From positions 1-35,356 of the forward strand of contig JAFDMG010000005.1 of the NCBI GenBank assembly GCA_019306045.1: DNA of 35,356 nt, in the 5' to 3' direction. Below, in pieces: positions 17,562-26,081 of this stretch (position 1 is its first letter; every line of letters begins with the position of its first letter). The DNA comes from Deltaproteobacteria bacterium. Its GTDB lineage: Bacteria > Desulfobacterota > Anaeroferrophillalia > Anaeroferrophillales > Anaeroferrophillaceae. The position numbers and the translations under genes are program-made. A model generated the notes under the pieces. That model searched no databases, was not told where the DNA came from, and saw only the letters and a list, made by a program, of their open reading frames with translations.

Positions 17562-17669
17562 TACCGTCCCGGACAAGCAGTTTTTTCGCACAATAACGTC
17601 GGTTTATACGCCTTTTTGCCGCGGCCGTCAACCGTCCCCGGCTGGCGGGCGGAGCGGCCGGCGGCGTTC

Positions 17670-17698
17670 TTTACAATTGCCGCGATTTCCTGTAATAG
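17670..17698 (+). promoter_or_regulatory. Possible sigma70-like promoter TTTACA - 17 nt - TAATAG
   Basis: In the divergent intergenic region upstream of the ORF starting at 17731; -10 match is only partial. Confidence 0.35.
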
Positions 17699-17730
17699 TC
17701 AGACAACCATTTCAGCCGGTGGAATACCCC

Positions 17731-18960
17731 ATGCGTAAAAACTCATTGGCCATCAAAACCGTTCTGCTTTGCTGCCTGTTTTCCGTGTTGCTGCTCGCCG
17801 GCCCGGCACCGGCCGCCGCGGCTCCCCCGGAGACAGCCGCAGCCTCCTGGAAAATCGGCATTCTCCTGCCTCTCAGCGGCCACCTGGCGGCCATTGGCCA
17901 GCAGGAGCGCCGGGCGTTTACCTTGGGCATGGAACAGGTCAACCGGCAGGGAGGCATCAAGGGCAGGCGACTGGAACTGTTGTTCATCGACACGGCCGGT
18001 GATCCCCGGCAGGCGGTGACCAGTCTCGAAAAAGCAGTCGACGACAACGATGATCTGCTGTTGCTGGCCGGGGGGGTCAACAGCGCCGCCACCTGGGCCG
18101 CGGCCCGCTACGCCGAGCACCACCACCGGCTGCTGCTGATCAACACGGCCTCCAGTCCCCGGCTCACCCAGGAGGAATGGCAATACGTTTTTCGCCTCAA
18201 CCAGGTGGACGAGGAATACCTCACCGCCCCCGTCAGCCGCTACCTGCACCGGCTGGACGGTCCGCTGAAAGCCGCCGTGCTCTACGCCGACGAGATCTGC
18301 CCGACGGAAACCGCCCGGGAGCTGCGGCGGGTCTGCGCCCGCCTGCACCTTGACCTGGCCGTCTGGAACCGCTTTTCCCCGGGCAAAGCCGGCTACCAGC
18401 GCCTGCTGACCCAGATCAAGGAGCAGGAGCCGGAGATCCTCTTCCTGGTGGGCAGCCAGGCCGACGCCGCCGTCATCCTGCGCGGCTGCCGCCAGCTGCC
18501 CAAACCGCCGGCCGAAATCTTCCTTTGCGACCCGCAGTTCAGCTGCCTGGGGGCCAAAGAACAATACGGGGAACTGTTCACCGGCGTCAAAACCGCCGCC
18601 CTCTGGGGGCCCTTCCTGGACAACGAGAAAAGCACCGCCTTCGCCCGCAACTTCCGGGATACCTACCAGGAACAGCCTGATTATCATGCCGCCCAGGCCT
18701 ATGCCTGCCTCGAGGTCATTGTCGACCTGCTCCGGCGCAGCCTGCTGACCACGGCCGACGACCTGCGACAGACCCTGGCCGCCGCCGAGCTGGCAACCGT
18801 TTACGGCCCGGTAAGTTTTGTCAGCGACGAACTGTTTACCAACCAGAACCGGCTGACCGGCCACCTGGTCGTCTGGCAGACCGACCGTTTCATCCCCGCC
18901 GCCGCACCTCAAGCCGCCGCCGGCAGCCAGCCGGCAGCTGCCGGTAAACCGCAACAGTAG
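17731..18960 (+). CDS. Periplasmic ligand-binding protein (branched-chain amino acid ABC substrate-binding / receptor ligand-binding fold)
   Basis: N-terminal signal peptide, WKIGILLPLSGHLAAIGQQERRAFTLGMEQVNRQGGIKGRRLELLFIDTAGDPRQAV, GGVNSAATWAAARYAE. Confidence 0.85.
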   Translation: MRKNSLAIKTVLLCCLFSVLLLAGPAPAAAAPPETAAASWKIGILLPLSGHLAAIGQQERRAFTLGMEQVNRQGGIKGRRLELLFIDTAGDPRQAVTSLEKAVDDNDDLLLLAGGVNSAATWAAARYAEHHHRLLLINTASSPRLTQEEWQYVFRLNQVDEEYLTAPVSRYLHRLDGPLKAAVLYADEICPTETARELRRVCARLHLDLAVWNRFSPGKAGYQRLLTQIKEQEPEILFLVGSQADAAVILRGCRQLPKPPAEIFLCDPQFSCLGAKEQYGELFTGVKTAALWGPFLDNEKSTAFARNFRDTYQEQPDYHAAQAYACLEVIVDLLRRSLLTTADDLRQTLAAAELATVYGPVSFVSDELFTNQNRLTGHLVVWQTDRFIPAAAPQAAAGSQPAAAGKPQQ

Positions 18961-18975
18961 CTTCTCCCTTCTTCT

Positions 18976-21747
18976 CTACTGCCGGGTCAGGGAACGGTAG
19001 ATGCGGGGCAGCTTGTCCGGCAGCTCGCTGACATCGGCGATCACCGTATGGTGAACATCGCCGTACAGCCGGTCCAAATGGGGGGAGTTAACGGCGTTGA
19101 CGGTGATGGCGTGGACGTGGACGAATTTTGCCCGGCCTTCCCGGATCGCCGCCCGGCTGTCCTCGATGGCATATTCGGCACTGTAATCCTGGTCATTGGG
19201 CAGGCCGTCGCTGAGGATGATCAGCAGCTTGACCTTGGCGGGATAGGCGGCCAGCTTGCCGGTGGCATGGCGCACCGCCGGCCCCATGCGGGTGTTCTTC
19301 TCGGGACGCAGGGCCCCCAGCCGGTTTTTCACCGTCTCGTCCAGGGGCTCGGCAAAATCCTTGACCTGAAAAAATTCGGCCGCCAGCCGCCCGGAACCGG
19401 AAAAACCGGCAATGGCAAAATTGTCGCCCACCCGCTCCAGGGCCTCGCAGAAAAGCACCATGGCCTCTTTTTCCACCGTCAGGATGGTTTTGTCGCTGTC
19501 GGGCAGCCGATTTTTCGTCGAGCTGCTGACATCCACCAGCAGGTAAACCGCCACGTCCCGTTCCACCTTGAGCCGCTTGCGGTAAAAGCGGTCATCGGGA
19601 GCCAGGCGCAGGCGCCGGTTGATGGCATACTCCAGCAGGGCATCGTAATCGAAAGAATCCCCCTCGGGCCAGTGACGGAGGATCTGGACGTTTTCCGGCC
19701 GCAGGAGTTCGAAATTACGCCGGATCCGCCGCACCAGGCCGCGGTAGGTCCGCAGTACCGCCGGATAGAAATCCGCGTCGCTGCCCAGCCGCCGGTGTTC
19801 CAGCAGTTTGACATGGCCCCGCAGGTAGTCGTTGAGCTGGCAGCTCCATTCGTCGTACCAGAAGGTCGGCACCTTTTCATCGCGGCGGCCGGCGGCCCCG
19901 TCGTCCACGCGGGGAAAGATGACCTGCAAATCCAGGCTGGCCAGCAGCGCCGCCAGTTTTTTCCCCGCCTGCCGGGGCCGGCCCTTGGTCAGCACCATCT
20001 TTTTCAGCAGCTCGGGGGTCAAGGCGGCCTCGTTTTCCCGCAGCAGTTTTTTCAGATCGGCTTTGAAGACATCGATGCCGGCTTCTTCCAGGACCAGGCG
20101 CAGTTTGTCGGCCCGCTCGTTTTCCCGCTCGGCCGCCAGGGCCACCAGGTCAAAGCGCAGCCGGTGCCCGTAAGGATAGTGCCGGGGCAGGAGGTCGGCA
20201 AACCTGGCGGCGGCCGCGCCCCGCGACTGCAGGTAGGCGGCCACCGGGGCGTAATGCCGGGCCATGACCATGACCGCCGTTTCCACCGGCGCGGCAGCAT
20301 CGACATGGCGCCGGAAAAAATCCGCCAGTTTTTCCACCAGCCGGCGGCCGGCGGCATCCAGGTCGCTGGCAACAGCCGCCGGCGGCAACAGCAGGGCAGC
20401 GAACAGCTGCCGCCAGAAAACCGCCGGCCAGGCGGTCGACTCCCGATCCTGCCAGCCGGCGGCCAGGCAGGCGGCCAGTTGCCGGGCAAAACCAGGGTAG
20501 CGGCGGCGGAGAAAAGCCAGCAGGCGGCCCTGCTCCACCAGGTTGAGCAGCTCCGCCGCCAGCCGCGGCTGGGGGAAAGTTTCCAGAAAAGCCAGCAGGT
20601 CGTCGGCCAACGCGCCTTCCCCCACAATGTCGGCGCCATCATCGTCCGGATACAGCTGCCGGTAGCGGCGGCGGTCGAAATCGAAGCTGCCGGCTTCCCA
20701 GCAGGCCAGGTCGAAGCCGGCCAGCAGGCGATAGAGGAGCTGGTTGGCGGCCACCGTCGCTCCCTGGTTCATTTCAGCCGGCAGATAGATGCGGCGGCCG
20801 TCGGTACAGGGGCCCGGCGGATAGGAAGCGGCAGTCTTCGGCAGGTGTTCCAGGGAACGCACCGGCACCGGCCGGCCGCTGCGGGCGAAAAGGTAACGGT
20901 TCAGGGAAGCCGTCACGGCGCTGAGGGGCACCATGACCTGGAGTTCCTGGCAGGTGTCGATACCGAGGCGGGATTCCAGGGCCAGGTAACGTTCCCGCCG
21001 GCGCCGGTCGCCCAGTTCCAGGCCCCGGTCGACGAATGACCGCAGATCCGCGGCCGCCAGGTGGGCAACGCCTTTTTCCATGCCGCGCAGGAAGGCGGTA
21101 GCCAGGTGGTAATCGACCTCGGCGGCCCGCAGGAGCTGCTCCCCCTGCCAGCGGCGTTTTTCCGGCGGCCAGAACAGCAGCGCCCGGGAAAGCACCGGCG
21201 CCAGGCGAATCAGCTCCCGCTCCCCGATGCCCTGGCGGCAGGCGGCGATGACCATCCGCAAATACTGCCTGGCCGCCGGTTCGTCACCGGCCTGGAGAAT
21301 AGCCAGCAGGGCATTCAGCACCTGTCCCAGGGGATAGGGGCCCCAAGGGCCGATGGTCTGCACCACCTGGCGGGCCATGGCCAGCAGGTTTTCATCCCGG
21401 GCATTGATGACGGCAACGAATTTTTCCGCCACCGACCGGCCGATGACCGGGGTGATCCGCCGGCCGGCGGCCACCGCTCCGGCATAGCGGTCCTGCCAGT
21501 CGGGAGCCACCTGCCCCAGCAGCTGCAGCAGGCCGGCGGCCACGGCCCGGCCAAGCTCCGGCTGCTCCCGCAGCCAGGTAAGGGTGTGGTCCACCAGCTT
21601 GCGGACTTCGCCAAGCGACGGCGGGGGATGTTTTCGCCCCAGTTCCCGGTAGAGCTGATCGGCAAAATCAGGCTCCACCAGGAAAAGCGGCTCAAGAATG
21701 GTCAGGTAGTCAAAAGGATCGAGCGGGCGCTCAGGCTGGTCGGACAT
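18976..21747 (-). CDS. VWA-domain protein of the NorD/CbbO type
   Basis: C-terminal VWA with MIDAS VYLLVDVSSSTKNRLP and LLIILSDGLPNDQDYSAEYAIEDSRAAIREG; start at MSDQPERPLDPFDYL; paired with a NorQ/CbbQ-like ATPase. Confidence 0.85.
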   Translation of the reverse strand: MSDQPERPLDPFDYLTILEPLFLVEPDFADQLYRELGRKHPPPSLGEVRKLVDHTLTWLREQPELGRAVAAGLLQLLGQVAPDWQDRYAGAVAAGRRITPVIGRSVAEKFVAVINARDENLLAMARQVVQTIGPWGPYPLGQVLNALLAILQAGDEPAARQYLRMVIAACRQGIGERELIRLAPVLSRALLFWPPEKRRWQGEQLLRAAEVDYHLATAFLRGMEKGVAHLAAADLRSFVDRGLELGDRRRRERYLALESRLGIDTCQELQVMVPLSAVTASLNRYLFARSGRPVPVRSLEHLPKTAASYPPGPCTDGRRIYLPAEMNQGATVAANQLLYRLLAGFDLACWEAGSFDFDRRRYRQLYPDDDGADIVGEGALADDLLAFLETFPQPRLAAELLNLVEQGRLLAFLRRRYPGFARQLAACLAAGWQDRESTAWPAVFWRQLFAALLLPPAAVASDLDAAGRRLVEKLADFFRRHVDAAAPVETAVMVMARHYAPVAAYLQSRGAAAARFADLLPRHYPYGHRLRFDLVALAAERENERADKLRLVLEEAGIDVFKADLKKLLRENEAALTPELLKKMVLTKGRPRQAGKKLAALLASLDLQVIFPRVDDGAAGRRDEKVPTFWYDEWSCQLNDYLRGHVKLLEHRRLGSDADFYPAVLRTYRGLVRRIRRNFELLRPENVQILRHWPEGDSFDYDALLEYAINRRLRLAPDDRFYRKRLKVERDVAVYLLVDVSSSTKNRLPDSDKTILTVEKEAMVLFCEALERVGDNFAIAGFSGSGRLAAEFFQVKDFAEPLDETVKNRLGALRPEKNTRMGPAVRHATGKLAAYPAKVKLLIILSDGLPNDQDYSAEYAIEDSRAAIREGRAKFVHVHAITVNAVNSPHLDRLYGDVHHTVIADVSELPDKLPRIYRSLTRQ

Positions 21748-21757
21748 GGGGCGACAA

Positions 21758-22573
21758 TCAACCGAAAAGATCGGTGATGATCTCCTCGAGGGTTTCCTGG
21801 AGACCGGCATCGTCGGTCAAAGGCTGGGTGACCGCCGCCCGGCAGGCCGCGGCCGGCGCCACGCCCCGGCGCATCAGCTGGGCGGCATAGATCAGCAGCC
21901 GGGTACTGGCACCCTCCGCCAGCCCCTGCTCGCGGATGTGGCGGATGCGGGTCGCCAGGGCCACCAGCCGGTCGGCCACCGCTTCCTCGATGCCGCTTTC
22001 CTGGATGACGATGCTTTTCTCCTCGGCCGCCGGCGGGTAGTCAAATTCCAAAGCCACGAACCGCTGCCGGGTGCTCTGCTTGAGATCCTTGAGCACCGAC
22101 TGGTAGCCGGGATTGTAGGAGATCACCAGCAGGAAATCGGGATGTGCCGGCAGCACCTGCCCCAGCTTGTCGATGGGCAGCAGGCGGCGGTCGTCGGCCA
22201 GGGGGTGGATGACCACGGTGGTATCCTTGCGGGCCTCGACCACTTCATCGAGGTAGCAAATGGCGCCGTGGCGAACAGCCATGGTCAGCGGCCCATCCAT
22301 CCAGACGGTTTCGTCGCCGGCCAGCAGATAGCGGCCCACCAGATCGGCGGCGAACAGATCCTCATGACAGGAAACGGTGATCAATGGCCGCCGCAGCCGA
22401 TAGGCCATGTGCTCGACGAACCTGGTCTTGCCGCAGCCGGTGGGCCCTTTCAGCATCAATGGCAGCCGGTTTTCACTGGCAGCCAGGAACAGCTCGACTT
22501 CATTGCCCAGGGGCAGGTAATAGGGCTCCTCCCGGACCAGGTAATCCTCGATTTTTGTCCGCTGTTCAGCCAT
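21758..22573 (-). CDS. MoxR-type AAA+ ATPase of the NorQ/CbbQ/NirQ family
   Basis: [22 protein letters not shown] (Walker A), [15 protein letters not shown] (Walker B), [23 protein letters not shown]. Confidence 0.9.
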   Translation of the reverse strand: MAEQRTKIEDYLVREEPYYLPLGNEVELFLAASENRLPLMLKGPTGCGKTRFVEHMAYRLRRPLITVSCHEDLFAADLVGRYLLAGDETVWMDGPLTMAVRHGAICYLDEVVEARKDTTVVIHPLADDRRLLPIDKLGQVLPAHPDFLLVISYNPGYQSVLKDLKQSTRQRFVALEFDYPPAAEEKSIVIQESGIEEAVADRLVALATRIRHIREQGLAEGASTRLLIYAAQLMRRGVAPAAACRAAVTQPLTDDAGLQETLEEIITDLFG

Positions 22574-22579
22574 GCCGCC

Positions 22580-22855
22580 TCAATCTCCGGGTCGTCCCAG
22601 TTTCTCGATGATGAATTTTTTCCCCTCGCAGACCTGGAAAATCACTTTCCCGTCATCGGCGGCCACCACCTTGCCGGGCACCTGGCGGATGGCGCCGCAG
22701 CCGCAGTCGTAAAAACGGAGCTGGTGGGTTTCCTCGGCCGTGGGTTCGCTCAAAGGGATAATCCTCACATCCTTGGCCCGGGATTGGGAGGTAAAGTTAT
22801 CGCCGGCCATGGTAATGCGGCAGAAACCGCGGGGAATGAAATTCAGCTGCTGCAT
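22580..22855 (-). CDS. Small uncharacterised Cys-containing protein (91 aa) preceding the MoxR/VWA pair
   Basis: MQQLNFIPRGFCRITMAGDNFTSQSRAKDVRIIPLSEPTAEETHQLRFYDCGCGAIRQVPGKVVAADDGKVIFQVCEGKKFIIEKLGRPGD; GGAG RBS upstream; 6-nt gap to the ATPase start. Confidence 0.72.
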   Translation of the reverse strand: MQQLNFIPRGFCRITMAGDNFTSQSRAKDVRIIPLSEPTAEETHQLRFYDCGCGAIRQVPGKVVAADDGKVIFQVCEGKKFIIEKLGRPGD

Positions 22856-22952
22856 GATCGTCGTCTCCAAGGGAAAAATACTGAGCGGTCAGCCGGTTAA
22901 AACCGGCTTGATTTTCACCTACCACAATGCCGGTTTTTTGACAAGGAATTCA

Positions 22953-23002
22953 CCGGCAACAGCCGGTCGACAGCCGCCGGCAACCACGCCGGCCGACAAC
23001 CG
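22953..23002. repeat. Two imperfect ~24-26-bp tandem repeats (CCGGCAAC-aGCCGGtCGACAgCCG / CCGGCAACcacGCCGGcCGACAaCCG)
   Basis: Direct reading of the intergenic region. Confidence 0.5.
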
Positions 23003-23126
23003 GCAAGCCGCCCCTTGACGCGGCCATCCCCGGATGTTAGGAGAAAACAAAAGGTGGCGTGGATAGTCGTCGACACACAGCCGGAAAAACACCGCGAAAA
23101 CGGCCCGTAGGCAGGAGCAGGCGACC

Positions 23127-24152
23127 TTGCTGAACTTCACCATTGAAAAGATCACCCCCGCCCTGGTGGTGCCGGCGGGACACCCGGACGCCGGAGAGAT
23201 CCAGGTTCGCTACGATCCGTTGACCAGCCGCAGCTGCCGGCTGACTTTCGCCCGGGCGGGCGAGCGGGAAAGTGGCACCGACGAACTTCCCGAACCGCCG
23301 CCGGCGGCCATGGACACCCGCAGCTGCCCTTTCTGTCAGCCGCAGGTAAACCGACTGACTCCAACCATCGACCCGCGACTCAGCGGCGAACCCCGACTGC
23401 GGCGGGGCGAGTCAATTCTGTTTCCCAACCTGTTTCCCTACGGCCGCTATTCTGCGGTCAGCGTCATTGACAACCGCCATTTCGTGCCCATCGGCACCGC
23501 CGATGCCGACGCCTACCTGAACTGCCTGCTCAACTGCCGGGACTATCTGGAGAAAGTCCTTACTGCCGACATCGACGCCAGGCACGTGGCCATCACCCAG
23601 AATCACCTGCCGGCGGCCGGCGGCTCCCTGGTCCACCCTCACCTGCAGATCCAGGCCGACGCCAAACCAACAAATTTCCTTCGGTTTCTGTCGGCCAGGG
23701 CCGACAGCTTTTACCGGGAAACCGGCAGACTGCTGCTGTCGACCTACCTGGAGCACGAGCTGGCCGGCGGCGAGCGGCTGATTGGCCGCACGGGCGACTG
23801 GCACTGGCTGGCGGCCTTTGCTCCCGAAGGATTTTATGAAATCTGGGGCATCCTGCCGGAGGCTTTCTCGTTGCTGAATCTCAAAGAAAAACAATGGCGG
23901 GAACTGGCAGCGGGCATCATCAACACGCAGCGGTTTTACCGCTCTCTCAACCGCAACGGCTACAACCTGGGGTTGCTGGCAGTGGAAAGCGGCGACAGCC
24001 GGCTGGAATTGAGAGCAAGAATTGTTGTCCGTGCCAACTACAGCCAGTGGGCCCGCAACGACCACACCGGCTTCGAAGTTATGCTCGGCGACATGGCCAC
24101 CTTCACCGCTCCGGAACAGACGGCGGCCACGGCCAGGAAGTTCTGGGGCTGA
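23127..24152 (+). CDS. GalT-like HIT-superfamily nucleotidyltransferase/phosphorylase
   Basis: SCPFCQPQVNRLTPTID zinc-type CxxC and SLVHPHLQIQAD (HxHxQ) active-site motif. Confidence 0.75.
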   Translation: MLNFTIEKITPALVVPAGHPDAGEIQVRYDPLTSRSCRLTFARAGERESGTDELPEPPPAAMDTRSCPFCQPQVNRLTPTIDPRLSGEPRLRRGESILFPNLFPYGRYSAVSVIDNRHFVPIGTADADAYLNCLLNCRDYLEKVLTADIDARHVAITQNHLPAAGGSLVHPHLQIQADAKPTNFLRFLSARADSFYRETGRLLLSTYLEHELAGGERLIGRTGDWHWLAAFAPEGFYEIWGILPEAFSLLNLKEKQWRELAAGIINTQRFYRSLNRNGYNLGLLAVESGDSRLELRARIVVRANYSQWARNDHTGFEVMLGDMATFTAPEQTAATARKFWG

Positions 24153-24155
24153 ATT

Positions 24156-25457
24156 TCAACCTGTCTCCGGGGCGCCAACCTTTCTTGTTTCACGCTCCAG
24201 TACCTGCCGGGCAAAAAAATAATACATCCCGCAGACAAAGACGTCCACCAATGTGGTCGACAGCGCCACTCCGAGCAATCCCCAAAAACGGATGAACAAC
24301 AGATTGAAAACGACATTCAGGCCGGCAGCCGCCAGGGTGATGAACGTCATCAGCTTTGCCTGCTGGACTACCAATAACGCCCGCGACAAAATCATCGCCC
24401 CGGCCAGGAAAGGCACACCGGGGAAATACCAGTAAAGAAGCTGCCGCAGCCGGTGTAGTTCCTGGGGCCCGAACTTCCGGGAAAAAAATACCAATGGCAG
24501 CCAGATTTTTTCCGTCATCATCAAAAGAACGACGACTGGGAGACAAAAAAATACCAGCTTGAGAAATGAAACTCTGACTTGCTTCCACTGCAAATTGCCG
24601 TTCATCTGGTGATGCTGATGTGACCATTCCCCTAAGAAATAGACCAGCAGGCCACCGAGAGCCAGCACCGGCATGCCCCGCAGGCGGCCGGCGTACTCCA
24701 CCAGGGTCACCGTCCCACCGGGAAACCTGCCCACCATGGCCAGATCAATGACCGGATTGATCACCGTAAACATCAAGGCTAATGTCATCCAGAATACATG
24801 GCCATAAACAGACCAGAAATTTTTTCTGGTAAATGTGGTTGCGGTTACTGATCCTATCCCCGGAAGTTGTTTGTAACTGAGGCATCCCAAGCGGAGCACT
24901 TCACCCGCCAGGTAAGCCAGAGCCAAGACCATAACCGAGCGCCGGGGAATCAGCAGTAATACAATTAGGACACCAACCGTACGCAGGGTAAGGTGCATTG
25001 TCGGCAGGACATATTGCCGTTTGGATTGTCGGTAGCTGGAAAAAAAAGAAGACAGGAAAGCCAGGGAAGGCTGCAAGGCCAATACCAGGCAGATGGCCAC
25101 GGCCACCAACCAGGATCCCGGCAGTCCGATCCCCTGTCGCGGAGCGAAAAAAAAACCGCTGACAAAGAGCAATAAGCCTACCGCCGGAAAGGCATAAAAT
25201 GCCAGGTGTACTGCAGAATTAAACATCGGCAGATGCTCATTCTCCGGCAACTGGTGCCAGGCTGGTACCAAAGCACTTTCGGTGGCATAATAACAGATGC
25301 CAAGCAAAAAATAGGCTACCGCATAGACAAAAAAGAACCAGTCAGTTACCTGACTGGCCCCATAAATATTGGCAACAGCCATGTAAAGAGCAAAGTTCAG
25401 CAACCTGCCAAAGCCATTGCATACGGTTAATAACGTGGGATTATGACGCATCAACAA
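24156..25457 (-). CDS. Polysaccharide flippase/export protein (MOP/Wzx-like)
   Basis: Polytopic membrane protein with multiple hydrophobic segments (MLMRHNPTLLTVCNGFGRLLNFALYMAVANIYGASQVTDWFFFVYAVAYFLLG...) in a glycan gene context. Confidence 0.8.
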   Translation of the reverse strand: MLMRHNPTLLTVCNGFGRLLNFALYMAVANIYGASQVTDWFFFVYAVAYFLLGICYYATESALVPAWHQLPENEHLPMFNSAVHLAFYAFPAVGLLLFVSGFFFAPRQGIGLPGSWLVAVAICLVLALQPSLAFLSSFFSSYRQSKRQYVLPTMHLTLRTVGVLIVLLLIPRRSVMVLALAYLAGEVLRLGCLSYKQLPGIGSVTATTFTRKNFWSVYGHVFWMTLALMFTVINPVIDLAMVGRFPGGTVTLVEYAGRLRGMPVLALGGLLVYFLGEWSHQHHQMNGNLQWKQVRVSFLKLVFFCLPVVVLLMMTEKIWLPLVFFSRKFGPQELHRLRQLLYWYFPGVPFLAGAMILSRALLVVQQAKLMTFITLAAAGLNVVFNLLFIRFWGLLGVALSTTLVDVFVCGMYYFFARQVLERETRKVGAPETG

Positions 25458-26020
25458 CCATTAATATCATCCAAATTGTTCATTATTTTGACCGGGCTAC
25501 CCCAAGCACGTGCACCAGCTGGGATATCCCGGTTAACCAAACTTTGAGCTCCAATAATACATCCATCACCTATATTCACCCCTTTAACAACAATTGTATT
25601 AGGACCGATATAACAGCGATCGCCAATATTTACCGGTTGATATTCATATTCTGCATGGCCGCCACTGGTGGCCCATTTAACTGAATCATGAGAATAAATT
25701 TGGACGCCGGCGGAAATGGAACAATAAGAACCAATGGTAAGTCCTCCGGAACCATCAAGAATAGTATAAGGCCCAATCCAGGTAAATTCACCGACTTTAA
25801 CGGCACCGAAAACCATGCTGCTGTCGTAAATACTTGAGCCTTGTCCGAAACCCAGATACTCAGCCTTCTCCCAACGATCGAACAACAAGTCACAAAACGG
25901 GAGAACTCGGTCCCACTTTTTTTTGCAATCATCCCTTAGATAGTCTCTTATTTGCCTCAATGACTGCAAAAGCTCACCTTCAGCTAATTTGGCAATGTTA
26001 TCATTATCATCACCGGGCAT
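25451..26020 (-). CDS. Left-handed beta-helix (hexapeptide) acyltransferase
   Basis: TILDGSGGLTIGSYCSISAGVQIYSHDSVKW, PVNIGDRCYIGPNTIVVKGVNIGDGCIIGAQSLVNRDIPAGARAWGSPVKI. Confidence 0.88.
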   Translation of the reverse strand: MPGDDNDNIAKLAEGELLQSLRQIRDYLRDDCKKKWDRVLPFCDLLFDRWEKAEYLGFGQGSSIYDSSMVFGAVKVGEFTWIGPYTILDGSGGLTIGSYCSISAGVQIYSHDSVKWATSGGHAEYEYQPVNIGDRCYIGPNTIVVKGVNIGDGCIIGAQSLVNRDIPAGARAWGSPVKIMNNLDDINGC

Positions 26021-26081
26021 TACACTCCTCCTTCAGCCCTTTTTGCCGGAGAAATATCATATTTTGGGGTACGAACATTCC

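Noticed and set aside
19048-21039. 663-aa plus-strand ORF
   Set aside because: Antisense shadow of the VWA/NorD-like gene; Gln/Gly/Arg-rich without domain signatures.
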